A DNA stretch of 64,000 nt from Mycteria americana (GCF_035582795.1 NC_134370.1:52563501-52627500), one strand, 5' to 3'; numbered from the stretch's first letter, positions 1 through 14,892 are shown. A program made the numbers and translations. Notes: generated by a model not told the origin, from the letters alone.

Positions 1-1584
1 AAATTTGCTGTTACGGTCCGGGAAGCTTTTCCAAGTAAGGGAATCTGAATATCCAGGTATCTTTGGGACTGGTACATTTGATTGTCATATCCCAGGTTTA
101 CAACCATTGGCCAGTGTAGCCTTCCTCTTCATTTTAGTTCTCGTGTGGCAAGTCATGATCTGTCCTTTAAAGTCCACCTAGCCTAATCTCTCTCTGAGAT
201 CAGACAGCACGCATGCAGATATTTTTTTTTTTAGGTGGAACAGTGCCTGTGTGCATAGGCAACAACTGTCTGCTGTGAGTTCAGTGTCTATTCAGAAGTG
301 TTCTTCAAACCACTTGACCTGGAAGTTGATATCAAAACTGCCTTCTCAGTGGAGAGCCAAGCGTTCCCATGCTCTAAAGCTAGCCACACTTCCCTAAACA
401 CGTCCCTAATTGCTATTCAATCTTAAAAAATGTCTTTCATTAAAAATATAATTTGACGAAGTGGGTAATTGACTTGCATTTGATTAAGGCAGATTCTATT
501 GGATTAACATGATTAATAGATAAAATTATGATCAAACAGAAAGCAGTACAAAAGGTGACTTAAGTCATGGGTCATATTAAGATACTAAATTTAAAAAAGA
601 TTGATATGGTAGGAATATTCATTTCACGGTAGATATCATGCTGTTCCCTTACAGACAGTGATGTAATTCAAATGAATTTTGCAGTCAAAATCAAGGCTTG
701 TTCCAAAGGCCTTTGAAGTTGATGAGAGTTGTTATGCCAGTAAAGTGTGTGTACGATAAAACTTTACACCTACAATGTAAATATTCACTCCTCCCATATC
801 AATAGCAGCAAAATGCTGTGTAACTATTAGAAGAAGTAGTTCTGAACTCCAGAGAGGAAAAGAATAGCTTAACGGTCTTACAATGAAAAAAACATATCCA
901 AAGAAGAACAGCTGTCTTCTAAGACTTCCTGTTATGTAGCACCAGAATGCAATGTAGCATTTCATTGTACAGATCTATTAGGAAGGTAAGTTAAAATTTG
1001 GTATGAAATTTGACCCAACGATACACAGGATGCTGCATTGACTCAGAAAAGCTTATTCAGAATAAAATAAAAATTCCAGTATTAAAACTATAGTTTTCCT
1101 TTTAAGAGAACAATTAAAGGTCATAGACAGCCACCTCATCTTCAGATAACTGTAAAGATGGAGGTAAAACATTAAAGCTACACTGTCCCAAACGGGATGA
1201 ATTGTCAGCATTAATGTATGTATCTGGCTTGTACTTTACTTTGAAACTGTGAGATTAATTAATGTTTGTGTAGCAGCTAGAGTACTCCTTTGCTGAAGTT
1301 AAAAATTTTCCTTCCTTGCCAAGCATGGCATATACATTTTATCAGCTTCTTTTTAGGTGTGATAAGCCAATAGAGTGGTCCATGTGTGGTGGATAAAAGT
1401 AATCATGGCTTGAAATGCATGAGGTGGCCCACTGGATGGATTATATAGGCAACTAGTTACGTTCTGATATTGGAATCTGATCTAAAGATAATGTTTTCTA
1501 TCGACCTCTGTGGTATTTCAAAAGGATAGAACCTGTGGAAATAACTGAACCTATAGTTAATTAACCTTCCTAGATCAACAGCTT

Positions 1585-1634
1585 ATCAGTAATTAGATCA
1601 GTAATTAGGTCAGATTAGTTAGTAATTAGATCAG
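1585..1634. repeat. Imperfect short tandem repeat, unit about 12 bp
   Basis: Three to four imperfect copies of a unit resembling CAGTAATTAGAT lie in tandem, with one degenerate copy between the second and last. This is a local duplication with no sign of function. Confidence 0.6.
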
Positions 1635-2442
1635 CACTTTGTCTGCTAGTGAAGTTAGTGTGTGCGCTGCATCCACTAAGTTCTTTGAAACAAAAAATTG
1701 ACTACCAAATTGAAGATACTGGTAAAACATAAGCAGTAAATCCTTACTATGGGATGACAGACTATTGACCATTTCAAATTTAATTTGCAACAGACATGCT
1801 TTCATTGAGGTATCTGTAAGATAAGAAAGAGATGAATTAAAGACTTTAAGCATTTGATCTCAGGAAGATGTAAAATCTTTAAGACATCTTCAGCATTTCA
1901 CTAAAACAGAATCTAAGTCTGGTAAAATATATTGAGCACTTCAACAAGTTCAAAGTACCCTGGGAGTTATGGGATCTAGTTGCCTATGAAACCCATCCAG
2001 GGGGCCACTTTGTGCTTAAAATCATGATTATTTTAGACTAGTCAAGTGGGGGGTGGTGATGCCAAAGCAATGTGGAAAAGCTGTCATTGCAAGATAGCTT
2101 TCCATTGACTGGCTTACAGTATCCCAAATACATAGACAAATTAGAATCTGTTTGTTGCCTAAAGGAAAAGTTCTTGTACTCTAAGTTCTCATGATCTAAT
2201 AAAAAGGAGTACAAAAAGACCACGAGATAGTTTCCTGAAGGTTCCAATAGGAGCCAAATTATTTAGTAGTGAAACATGGCTGTGTTTAACATCCTGCAGA
2301 TTGTTCCACCAAGAAAAAAAGAGTTATTGTACCAGTGACACAACATACCAGCAAATCTGTAGTAGGTTGGAAGTGACCATTATAACTCCACAGAAATTAC
2401 TTGGTCAAATGGCACACGTCCCACTGCAAGAAATAGCTTCCT

Positions 2443-2461
2443 TTTTTTTTTTTTTTTTTTT
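2443..2461. repeat. Poly(T) tract
   Basis: An uninterrupted run of about 19 T. It could be the reverse complement of a retroposed poly(A) tail, but no recognisable retroposon abuts it. Confidence 0.7.
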
Positions 2462-4179
2462 AAATTAAAGATTCAACTCAAGTGCTGTTCTGAGAAGAAA
2501 TGGGCTTGCTTATTTTTCTTAATTGAGGCTAAAGTAATTCCTGCCATTTAGTGGCTGCTGCCTCTAATAGACTGGATTTATAAATTTACAGAACTGGCAT
2601 TACAAAAATGGCATAAACAGTGCTCCGTTCCTTCGGAATAGCTTCTGCTGACAAGAGAGCCTACTTTCAGCATACTGAAATTTGGAGTTTAAAAGATCCA
2701 CCAAAAGGAGAATAGTTGCTGTTGTTTGGGTCATTCTTGTTCAGCTTTAGACAGTGTGGCTCAGTCATATGTATAATATTTGCCTATTAGAAGAAAAAAA
2801 CCTCATTTCACTTCCAAGCTTACTTGAAATCTCTTGAACTGCTGGCGCATGATATTGGTATTTTAGTGCCAAAGGTAATAAATTCTGTGGTCCTTATGAC
2901 ATGTTTGGGAATATATTTAGCATTGGAGACAGAAGGGCTGAGCTGGACCCTTGTCTCTGTAGTAGGATGATCCGTTAATAAAACTGAAGAAATTAACAAA
3001 GTTCAGCAGATCTATTTTTCAGTCAGTTCACTGTTATTTTCTGGTTACCCTGAATCTCAGTACATGTTACTGCTGTGAGCCAGTCTTCACTGACTAAGCA
3101 GAGAGTACCTGTCAAGGCAAACTCTCAATTAAAAGCTATGCACAAATCCAGTTTCTTTAATGCAAATTGGAAGAAAACATAAGAAAGAAGGAAGAGTATG
3201 CTGTTTTCAATGTCATTTAACTTAGGCAGGACACTTCACATAACTTGAAACAGTTGATTTGAAACCACTTGATTAGCTTACTGCAGAAACAGTATTCTGT
3301 TATCAATGAATTTAGCAATGACTGACTAGGGATCACTGTATATAGATTTTCTATTTTATTTAAAAATAAAGTCATATTTAGATGGATGGATGAATTTGGA
3401 ACACTGTTGCTTCATCTTTATCTCTAATTGAGATACTACCATGGATTGTAAGGCTCTGGAGTATAATGATTTGTCAGCACAGGACACAGAGTGGACCAAT
3501 TTAATAGTTGCTGGAGGGGTTAGGATTCCAACAGCCTTTGATGAAATCTTTTTTAGGTCAGTAACATTTAGAGATATAGAAAAAAAAAAAATCAAGTAAT
3601 TGGAGAGAAACCAGATGGTTTGTGGCTAATTTGGAAAAGTACAGATTATACTGTTGTGCAGCATCTTATTCATTAAATGAAAAGGTCTTAAGATTTTTAT
3701 AAGGGATAGATTAATATTGATATCATGTTATGATTCACACTGTTTAGTGTGCAAACATCAGCCATCCTTTATTTTGTTCTGCACATGCTCAGTGCTATCG
3801 CCGAAACCACTGTATCAGGAATTACCATGGTGAGTCAGTAGATGACAGCCTTATATGTACGTTTCTCATTTATGTTTTCCACTGCAGAAAAAACATTTGC
3901 ACGTCTGTAAAATGTGAATTCAGATATTACAGAAGTAGCCAAATTTATGCATATCATGGAAATAACATGGGTGAGTGAAGTTTCATAAACATAAGCTGAT
4001 CTCTCTGCATTCTCTACCATTTTTCAAAGCATCTTTATTTGCACAGGCTCCTATTCATTACAATTACATCTATTAAATATACGTTCATTTTTAAGTTTCT
4101 TTACTGTTACGTTCTGAGTGAATATAGACACACTAGTTAAGAATTGAGCTGTGTGTTTACTTTAAGGTGATAAAGGTAA

Positions 4180-4211
4180 AATATTTACCCATATCTAACT
4201 GGGTAAATATT
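4180..4211. repeat. Inverted repeat, 11-bp perfect arms with 10-nt loop
   Basis: AATATTTACCC at 4180-4190 is matched by its exact reverse complement at 4201-4211, separated by 10 nt. It lies in AT-rich intergenic DNA with no attached gene, so chance occurrence is plausible. Confidence 0.7.
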
Positions 4212-7200
4212 ATTTTATTCATATTTATTACGGTAGTGCCCAGGGGCTCTGAATGAAATTGCTGAACATTTCACAGATGCTGCAAGGGGCAACTTTTGCC
4301 TCACACAATCTGTAGCAAAAGTAAGCAAGACAGACAAAAGATAAGAGTGCACACAGACTTGGGAAGTGACTTTATAAGGGAGAGGTGGAACGCAGAGTAG
4401 CACCACGTCTGCTGACTGAGCCGTGAGATCGCACTGTCTTACACAAGAAAGGGCTACGTGTCCCAACAGTCTTATACATGTGTCGTAAAATATAATAGAT
4501 ATTTAATACATTAATGTATTTTATATTTATGCATTGATATATATCGGTGTATAATTTTGCAGATATTTCAAGACGTCATTACAAACTGTTACTAGTACAC
4601 TGCAACTAGTATAAGGGATTTTTTGGCTCCCATTAGCTTACTTAATATTCTTAAGGCCTTAACCTTCTGTTACGGGATGAAGAGATTTAAACTTGACAGC
4701 ATCTTGCTGTCGCTTGCTGGCATACTTGAGAATATTGTCTGAGATTTTTGGAGAATCTTTTCCATTTGGCAGAGATGTTTGGATACGCTTGTTAGGAACT
4801 GAACGCTACAAAATAGACGGTCAGCTCTGGAGGGGATCCTTCAACGAGGGACTAGCTGTAGGAAAACAGTGCCAAACAAGCAACATTGTGCTGAGAGGTT
4901 TTCAGAGTAACATTCTTGACTTAGAGCCCATTATCTAACAGATGTGTATTGATTTAATAAGCCTCCCTACTGTTTCACTGTAAGCACTTAGTTCTCTCAT
5001 CTTCTGTGTAGAACGTGGAGCAGGAATCTATTAATAAAAAGTCTCTCATTCCAGCAAAACATGTTGGTGCCCATATTTGCCAAGGACAGTTAAGTATTTC
5101 AAAGCTAATTAAAGCTTCGTTTTTTTGATTGGGATGCTGCAGGCAAGTCCCTCAGCTGGATATAGTGCCTGATACATATATTGATATCCTTTTGCTTGAC
5201 CAAAGAATAACATTACAAATTATTTAATCTACTCTATTTTTTCCTCAGTGTAGCCCAAAATGATCTTAGAAAATAACATGTCTTTCTGTGGCTACAGAAG
5301 TAAAGAACTGACACCTTGCTACTGGCAAGCTGTTACTTCATTCTCATTTCTTTCTCTAGGTGATATATTTCCTAACTGTATTGGACTCTGCTCTTCCTTT
5401 ACATTATTTTTAATATCACAGGCTTCATTTGCCATCTAACAGTAATAACAGTAATCTTCTGGTGAAAATGAAAGTATGAACTAGTAAGGCAAATCCCTCT
5501 GCGTTCTGACAGGACAGAATGACATCCCTGCATGAACACAAAGTCTCTGTCTTTCCTGGGCTTTAGCTGCACTTTCTTTAACACTGAGGCTGGTTGTAGG
5601 CTCTGCCTAGATTGACATAAAAACTCATATGCATCTCATAGTGAAGCTGCATATGGTGAGTCTGCAACCCAAGGCATCCATTACTCCACAACTGCAATAG
5701 ATGTGACAACTGCTTACCTCTGCTATGTCTCTGAAGGTGGTTCCCTTAAGAAGAAGGTAATAGCCCAGCCAGTTTCCCCGTCTTCCTCCCTTTTTTATTT
5801 TTTTACTAGAGCAAGAGGCAATAAACAGGGGAGATTAAAATAGCTGGGATTTGGCACAAAATCCGTTGCAAGAATGCGTAAGTGTGGGAAGGAATAGGGA
5901 GAGTGAGCTCTGCTGCGGCTGCAGAGTTCTGTCAGGTTTAGCAAATACTGCTGTGTTGGAATGCAGCTGTGAGGAACGGAGCTGGCTGCCACTGAGCTGG
6001 GCATGGGAAGTGGTGCTCAGCCCTGCACAGCCTTCTCAACAGTTCACAACCTCTGCTGTATACGGAGAGAGTCATCTGCTGTCCTACATGCCCACGTACG
6101 CACGCTTAAAATGAAGGTTGTTACAATAGGATGTGACCTTATAGACAATGAGCGTATCCATTATAATACTTAGGTTTTAAAAGCAATGTAAATTATGAGT
6201 TAAGCTGTGCATTTATTCTGATACTTTGCATGCTCATTCATTGCTGTCCAAAAGCTCAAATGACAAAAACAATTGGTTGTGTGTTGAAAAACAACTAATA
6301 ATTTTACGCTACAGTTTTGTCATGCTGAGCTCCAAGTATTTCAGAAGAGTCTGCAAGTAGGAAAACCCTGATTATTTCTGTCTCCTCAGCCTCTTGAGAA
6401 GGAGTAATCTTGATGTTTCGATGTGTACATCACCAGTAAGAGACATGGAAAAGTAAGAAGTCACTTTTGAAAAATCTTAGCCTTCAGATGTTATGTTCTG
6501 TCTTACAGCTGCCTCAGTTAAAAACACTTGATTTGCATCTCTGTATTCTGTATTTCTGTAGTGCATATGTTATAAAGTTCCATAGGTCCAACACAGGAAG
6601 CATCCTACACAGTGTGTCTTTTTTAAGGTAAGAAATGCTTGTGTGAGGAGTTCAGCAAGTGTTTTGAACACAGGACCTCTTCTTTCATAATCTATTACTA
6701 TTTTCTGCAAAGTTTCAAGTAATTTGCTTTTCTGAATCAAGCTATAAAGCTTTTAACTGTAAAATTGATCTCCTCATAAAGTACCTGTGTTCTAATGCTG
6801 TAATTACCTGAGGCTTGATCTTCCAACCCTTGACAGCATAAGTAATCTTTACTCATCTGTCTAATCTTACTGATGAATATAGGAGGAGTCAAGTGACTCC
6901 GGCCTATCTGCTCGGTCTCTACTCAACTTTCCTAAATCACAATTTGTTTTCACATGGATAAGTGATCTAAGTGAAGGGTTAAGAGTGTTCTGTCTCTCTT
7001 AATTTGAGATTTGGAAGACAATTATAATTCAAAATGCTTCTTCTAGTTGAGACTCCTTAGGAAAGACATGTATGTAGCCTCGAGCTAGAAGTCCAACTTT
7101 GCTTTTAAATGCAAATATTTTAACAAGTATAACACACAGAAGCATGAACTATCAATTATTCCTACTAGGCATATGTAAAACATCTTGTTTATTACAAAGA

Positions 7201-8166
7201 GACCAAATTAGGCCCAAAATGTAAAATAAAAATTTGTAATTGAAATCTTGCCTGTTCTCCTTTGAAACTGCCCATTGTTCTTATCAGAAGTAGCCTTCAG
7301 GTTGTCTTGATGCATCTGAATGGATCTTTCAATAAGAAAAGATGGGAGCTACCAGTATTGGCAGTCTGTGGCATTTGTCATGCAATGACATCGGTCATGC
7401 AATGTGACTTCTTGAGAATGGTGTTAGAACAGTGCATTATTTACAGCACTAGCCTGTCAGATAAGAGTAAAGACTTCGTTTCCCCTTACTTTCATTCTCT
7501 AAAGCTCTTACTGGTACATACCAAATGACAGGAGGAAAAGTTTCACATCAGGCGGAGTGGATTTCCCAGCTTACCTACAAACACAAGAATATAGCCAAAA
7601 GTCCGTGGAAATTTTGAAAGTGTTAACTTCAGTAGATTTTTTGATTCTAACTTTAACTGCATTTGATTGAAGGCAGATCAACTACAGGTTGCAACAAATG
7701 TTGGTTTTAATTTCTGGTATAGAATTGTCTCAGCCTAAATCAAGTCAAATTCTACTGTGTATCTCCATCCTCCAGAAGACTTTGTTCTGAGACAGTAATA
7801 CCTTGGGGGTTTGTTTTTCCAGGTGGCTACTACTACTACCTATCTTTCAGAGCTACAGCTGGATTGAGTCCTCAAGGTGATTTTGTTGCATCATTTTGTA
7901 GACATGATAGCTGTTTTACGAATACTTTCCTTTTCTCAAGGGTAGTTGATAGTTTTTGACCAGGAAATAATTGTCTTAATCATCCTCAATGTGTCTTCAG
8001 GTTTTACACATGCACATCCACGCTCGCAGGATTAACGTGAATGTTAACTATGTATATGGCACAGTCCTGTGACTCATATGCTCGGAAAACATGCCCTGAT
8101 AATAGTTATCTCTGGAAACTTTCAGTGAAGTTAACGTTACATCGTAGCAGCCTATATGTTATTCTC

Positions 8167-8207
8167 ACCCCCTGCTAACCCACCCCACACCCCCCACCCC
8201 ACCCCCG
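8167..8207. repeat. C-rich low-complexity tract
   Basis: A run of C blocks separated by A on the + strand (CCCCACCCC type). The minus strand therefore carries G runs that could form a G-quadruplex. No gene is attached. Confidence 0.6.
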
Positions 8208-11200
8208 TCTTCTGAGCTCTTTTGTAACTGGACATCTCTAATTCCTGATGGTTAGCGGACTGTTCTGTTTTGTCCTCTTTTGGTTTTGGTACAAATTTTT
8301 GTACGTTGGTCTTACTGGTATGGAGTGATTTCAGAGCTCTCTACAGTCTTTGTTTCTGACACCCCTGGGGTTCTGTGTATCACCGCAGCCCCTTTGATTT
8401 GCTTGAGATATTTATAGATGTTATTTCTATTAATATCAGTTGCATTTTAACCTTGGAATTTATAGTGGTTCATAATTTAATCTATTTGATGTTGACAGGT
8501 TTGATAAAGATTGTTGTTTAATACCTATTTTACAAAAAAAATATGTCCAAGTACTATTATGTAAAGATCTATTGTCTACATCGTTTCACAGTTTCATCTC
8601 TCTGTCCTCTTACTGATGGCTTCTATGCTTTTTAAAGTTCTGAGGTTTTAGGTGTCAGAACACATGGGGTTTTTTCCTTCCAGGCTTCTTGGAATGAAAG
8701 GAAGCCTACCTCTACACAAGGTTGGTCTCAAAAAGTTAGAAAGTCTAATTTTTTTTTTAAACATCTGCTCCCCCTAACATCACCTAGTTCTAATTTCTCT
8801 AACGGCATACGATTAAGGAGACTTGACTTAGCTGCAGAGACTCTTTTGCTTCAACTCATCAAGTGCATGACAACCCCAATAATACTTCCTTCTGTTAAAA
8901 TAACAGGTCTTCTACTAGGTGGTGTTATATATAGATGGTGGTGTTATATATTTAGATATGTATATATGTATCAGATACCGTATATGGTGTCTGATTTAAC
9001 ACTTAGTAAAGTCCAACAGTGGAAGTCAGACCATACCCTTTGTGTCACTCGGACTTCAAAAGGACATAAAGCAGCCTTCACGTCTCCGTATCTCTACCCA
9101 AAGTCTCTCCTTTTTGTTTGGTTTCTTGCATTAGAGAGGAAGGAGTGTACCTGAAGCAGTCAGTTGTTTCTTGTCTTTGTACTGTTTGATGTGTGATGAG
9201 CTTGGTTATCGGATCTCAATGTGCTACTGAATATGGCTTCATTTGCTACAAAAAGTGGCAAAGACGTAAATATGGCAAATATGCCCTCTACTGACTTCAT
9301 CTCTGGCTAGAGTTTAAAAGCTGCTGTCAGAGAGTATACAATGGAACTGTTGTTTGCAAATAAAGCAAATTAAAATAAACATCTTTTATCATAGGAAAGC
9401 AATTAGTGTTGATTCGCAGCTTCACTTGGTTTTTCTTTCCTGACCTTGACTATATTGTGATGGTTTTGTGCTTCCTCGGACAGTTTCTACTTGCATCTGC
9501 ATCGATTAAACCTTGATCTCATTTATTATCTCAGGAAATGGTCTCAAGGTCACAGGGCTGGAAATTTAATTATGGTGGCAGTATATTAAGTGGCACATTT
9601 AAAGATGCTGAATCGTAGTAATTAATTTTTTGGATGGTGGTCTCTAGGGAACAGGTTTTCTCTACACTGGGTGTTTAGACATCCATCATGGCCATTCAGC
9701 TTGGCAGCTGTCTTTTAGCTTTAAACTGCGTCATTATTCATCTTTTACGACTGACTTTAAAAACACTAGACAACTATATCCTTTTTTATTGTAATATATG
9801 TCAGATGCTTGTATTAAGCTATACTTCACCTTTGCTATAAAACATTAACAGAGGTTGCTAGTAGCTACCTGGGCTGGCCTCTAAATTGAGACAACAATTA
9901 CCCTTCGCTGACATCTAGTGTCAAGATATGAGATATAGCTGGAGTGCTGAATCCATTGGCCTGGAAATCCTGCACTTCCCCCGTGATTCAGGCTCACCCA
10001 AGAAGCTGCAGCACTGGACATAATTAGTGGACACGAGGGATTAACTTGGCACTCGGTGTTGACTTTGTAGCAGCACTAGGTTATTGAATGAAATGCAGCA
10101 CTGCCAAGGTCTTAAAAAGCTTGTAATGTTTAATGAAGGAATGGTCATTAAACTTGCTGGATCAAATATTAGGCAAGATGGAACTGGGAGGTATTTAATA
10201 AAGAGGCCTGAAAATATGAACTAAATCACATATACTCATTTAAACGGCTGGCTAAAGCCCAGCATATTTCAAAATTGTTCACTGCTGGTTTAAGCTAGAC
10301 AGTATGAACTGGGAAGGAGAACAGTAAGCAGGGTTTAGCTTTCTGCATAACTTCACAGAAAGTTTTTCTACTGTAGAATTATTTTTCTTCAGTGAAGCGC
10401 TTCAAAGTTCACACATTCTACCGGGATTGCAAAGAAATGTTCTCTAGGGAATGTGAGGGTATTGGAGTTCTCATAGTGAACAATATCCACAGATTTTAAG
10501 TGAGGTCTTTCACACCCTTTGTCACGATGAATCTTCCAGAATCGAGACCAAAAATATTAAACAGTGAGTTTTCACAATATTGTTACAAGAGTTGATCCTC
10601 ACACCAGTATATTAGTAATACTATTTTTACAGGCTGAGATGAAGAAGCAGCAAATCTTTTAAAGCTGTTGGGACAGTCAGAGAACGGAATTAAATTCTAG
10701 GTACAGAATATTGGGTGTAGCATTCTTCCTGCACCTTGTCACCTCTTGATCTCTTTACACACAGTTCTCCAGCAGTGAGAGCCTTTGTGCTTGCAGTATT
10801 TGATCTCTTAAATTCTTGCTGCGAGCCCATCTAGCTCTTTATGGTATTTGGCCTTTCTGTAACAGTAGTGTATCTTCTTCTATGGAGATCAGTTAGATCT
10901 CCTTTTTGTACTGTGTGTTTTGTGGTTAGAATTATGTGATTGTGGTTGAGATGTTTAAATAAGCTGTTCCTGTGCAGTGGAACTGATGAAGACCAGTTTT
11001 CCTAGGTGTATGTGTCTTCTGAGTGCATCTTACTTTACTGAGCTAACTCTAGCAGCACAGTATGCTGTGGCTTAGAAACTAACACCCTGTGGTTCATGTT
11101 AATTCACAGTTTTTATAGGTACTATTAGTAAATGCTGATCATGTCAATCTTCCGCCCATGGTCTGTGTTCCCACAGTTTGAAAAGGAAAATAGCAAGTAG

Positions 11201-12195
11201 AACAGCAAGCATATAATGAGAGAAGTAGAAGAGGGATCTCTGCAGTCAGATACACAAAGGCATACAGCATTTCTTAGCTTTACTTTGGTTTGATTGCAAA
11301 CCTACTGGTGTGAAGGACATCACCCAGAAGCATCAAACAATGTAGCTGTTCTCAAGGCTGGGGCGTGAGAACAGCAGATAATTTTGACCAGGGCAATTCA
11401 GTCCCATACAAGCCTACTGAGAAATGGAAATGAATGATTGCACAGTGGCTTCTTATAGAGTTGCATGTGGAGCTTTGGAGCTGTCTAAATCTCACCTAAA
11501 TTAAGAGGTACTAGAAAGGAAAACAAAACGGAGAAATAGGCTGGCCCTCCTCATGAAGTAAGGAATATTCAGGGCACCTGTGCTGGTGCATGGGGATAGT
11601 TCGGGTCCCTCTTTATGTCTCTCCTCACTTCCTAAAGATGCTTTTCTAGTCAGTGGGTTTCTTGCGTGTCCTTTCTGGTCTAGATCTGGTGGCTTCTCTG
11701 CATGTAGCCCGTAAGATATGTTTTTCAGAATAAGAGAACGATATTTAACTTGGCACATATTGACATCAGGAAGGCTTAGAAGCAAGTGAGGTGGGAAGAG
11801 GGCCTATGTCTAGCCAAGAGTCACTTCTAACATGGTATGTTTGCAAGTATAATGTTCAGTCTGGCCAGCTGGTTTCCATCTACATGTGGTTGACAACTCC
11901 TTTGTAATTTCGTCTTAAAAACAGCCTATATGCTTGTAAATTAGCGCTCTCCTACTTCCAAATATTGCAATAGAACATTAAAATGGGAATAAGTGTCCTG
12001 ATCACTCCTGTGGATCATCATGGTTATTTTCCAAGTGCCCTAGTCTACTTGTATGTTGTTAAAATTTGATAAATTGCATGTATATATGGTTGTACATCTA
12101 GCCAGGTAAAGCAGAGCAAATCAGGGCTCGCTACAGCTGCAAGAACAGGGTAGTCAAAAGGGTTAATTTTTTTCCCATGAGTTTCTGAAGAAACC

Positions 12196-12223
12196 CAGTA
12201 GTTCAGTAGTTCCAGTAGTTCAG
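12196..12223. repeat. Short tandem repeat of CAGTAGTTC units
   Basis: Three consecutive imperfect copies of a unit of about 9-10 bp (CAGTAGTTC). They are followed by a partial inverted copy (CTACTGG) at about 12227. Likely a replication-slippage product. Confidence 0.6.
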
Positions 12224-14274
12224 AATCTACTGGATTTTGTGAAGAAACGAACATATCACAATATAAGAAATAAGGTGGAATTGCAGTACTTGATGGAGGA
12301 TTATACCTGGAGCTTAGTAAGTACCAAAAAAATTAAAGAGGATATATGGATATTCTTTTTGTCAAGCTTATGTTTTCTCACTTCTAATGTTTTCAATGAA
12401 GAACATTTAGACATTTGAGTTGTTATTCTCCATGCTATTGATGGATTCAAAAGTGATTTGAATATATCTGCATGTAAATATTGCCATCAGTATGTATGTA
12501 CATGAGTATTCACAACAGAATGGGGACTAGCCTCACAGAAAGTTTAAATTTTGGAACACGTAGAAGAGATAAAATCAGTATAGCTTAAGTTACCACCATT
12601 GGAAGAGTGATGGATGTATAATAAATAATCCATAGGTTAAGATAAGTTTATGCAAGTGATTAGGTGAGCAGCTGTGCACAATAAATGGAGGAACAGAAGA
12701 AAAAATCATTAATGATAATTTTAGAAGAGGCTAATGGTACCAAATTAAGTATTCATCATGAACTGCTTCTTCAGCTGTAGTCATGATATACATTTTATTC
12801 ATATTACCTTACTGTTGGATTAAGTCACCGGCATTTTTGTTGAAACCAAGATAGCAAATGTTCCTGCAATTCATGTGGAATGATGTACGGTATAGATGGC
12901 AAAACTAGTCTGTTTCATGTCTTTTTAGGTCAACAAGCTCACAAAACCACTTATTGGTTATGTCTGGAGGCTATTTTATCTAAAATGCTACAGTAGAAGG
13001 GCAGCAGTGATAGAAAATAGTTGCACTTTACCTCCTTTGGAACAGAGTTGTGTTTGGTGAATCAGCATTTCTCCTACTGAAAGGTTGGATTTATAAAACC
13101 CAGCATGGGAGGTTTGGATCCAAGCTGTCTATCATCAGAACCTTCAAATGAGATATATCAGGATTTTTCCTCCGCTTTTGAACCATCTCTTATTAGCATT
13201 AAACACCATGTCATTCTTGTAATGACTTCTTGCGAATGTGAAATCTTGAGTAAGAATCTCCTTAAAACATTACTTAAAATAATTATTCAGTATACTCGCT
13301 TTACTTTTTTCTAGTTCTGAATGCCACGGTTTTAGCCCATATCAGTGTAAGTTTCTTTCATGAGGCATGCAATAATTGGATTTCTATGTATAAGAACTAT
13401 CTTTCAAAACTGTTTCAGTGCATACTCACATGACTGATATCCTCATAACCATACACCCTGAACTACACTCAACTTTCCTAAATGAGATTTTATTGGAACT
13501 GATTATGATTAGATAAATGGGTGACTTCACTAATGTATAATACACTTTTCAATTATAGAGTATGTATGATAATTTACATTTCTTGTTTGATAGTATGATA
13601 TTTATGTGACATATTCTGGATGAGATCTGCTGCTGTTTATATAATGGCCTTACTTTTCTCTTAAATTAAATCTGCTTTCAAGTTCTTTCAATATATTTAA
13701 AATTTTCAGATAAACAAAGATGTTACAAATCCACCTTAATTTACCCTTCAGTGGAATGAAACCTACTGGTAGATAAATTCTAGTCCCCAAATTATTTGCC
13801 TAAGGAGACAAATTCTGTCATCAGATTAACAGATGAATGTAATGTAGATTGGAATAGGAATTGTCCCCAGTTATGTGAGTGCAGAATCAAGCAGCCATTA
13901 TCAAATTGCAGCTGAGAGACTGTTAACGAAAAATGGAATTTGATAAAGAAACAGTGTTTCTTCTTTCTTGCAGTAAATCTGATTTATCCCTCCTGGGTTA
14001 ACAGTTTTCTTTACATGCAGAGATTTTGCAGGATGCATTGCTAATCTTGAGATATTGCAAGAATTAGAGCATCTTTCCTGGCAAAGGACCTCTGGGTAGG
14101 GCAAGAAAGAAAAGTATTTCATGTAGTTGTTTTTTTTTTTTTTCTTACTAATAACCTATACAACTTTTCGTCTGGTGTCAACATCCAGAGAGACAGCATT
14201 CAATCAGAAAAGAGAAACTGTCTATAGATATATCAATAGATTGTATCACTAAGTAGCCTTTAAAGTTTATATTT

Positions 14275-14297
14275 AAAAAAAAAAAAAAAAAAAAAAC
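14275..14297 (+). repeat. Poly(A) tract
   Basis: A run of 23 A. It may be a simple repeat or the tail of a retroposed copy whose body is no longer recognisable. Confidence 0.75.
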
Positions 14298-14566
14298 TAA
14301 AAAATTGTGGGTCACATCTGTTAGCTCTAATAAATCAAAATTTTTGAAAACTATCATGTTACAGAATTTAATTTCAAGTTGGGCAACATATTAGAGCAAT
14401 ATATTTTTCTAATTTAATCTAAAGTCTCTGAATGCCTCCAGAAGATCAACAAGATTTCATGAAAGAAAACAACTCAGCATGTAATATAGTATAAGAAAGT
14501 TCAAGAAAGAGGTTGGTTGTGTTGGATACCCATGAATGTTCCATAGCAGTCTTCCCAAAAGGGTTT

Positions 14567-14676
14567 AAAGAAAAAAAAACAAAAACAAAAAAAAAACCAA
14601 AAAAACCCCAAACAAACAAAAAAAACCCAAAAACCAAAAACAAACCACCAAACACCCTCCCCCCCTGCCAAACAAA
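14567..14676 (-). repeat. A/C-rich low-complexity tract (G/T-rich on the minus strand)
   Basis: About 110 bp made almost only of A and C, with blocks such as AAAAAACCCAAAAACC. The minus strand reads as T runs broken by GG, GGG or GGGG. Similar tracts occur at 24119, 43966, 46719 and 55593. It produces long open frames with lysine/proline- or phenylalanine/glycine-rich translations that are compositional artefacts. Confidence 0.8.
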
Positions 14677-14844
14677 TAAGCCGTGCAGTTGTGGTGAGGT
14701 GTCCCCTTTGCGTTCCATTGCTCAGTATTGGTTTCTTTTGGAAGTGGCTGTCTTTGGAGGTGGTAGTTTTTCCAGTCATGCACTATTTACATAGTTTACG
14801 TGTGACAATGCTGATACTGCCGATCTCCGTGTATGTATTTTTAT

Positions 14845-14849
<5 letters not shown>

Positions 14850-14883
<34 letters not shown>

Positions 14884-14892
14884 ATATATATG
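14850..14892. repeat. (AT)n microsatellite
   Basis: About 14 uninterrupted AT units are followed by GTAG and a further short TATATATA run. Likely length-polymorphic. Confidence 0.85.

Noticed and set aside
14446-14794. Overlapping open frames of 70-93 codons on both strands
   Set aside because: They are translations of the A/C-rich low-complexity tract (Lys/Pro-rich or Phe/Gly-rich).
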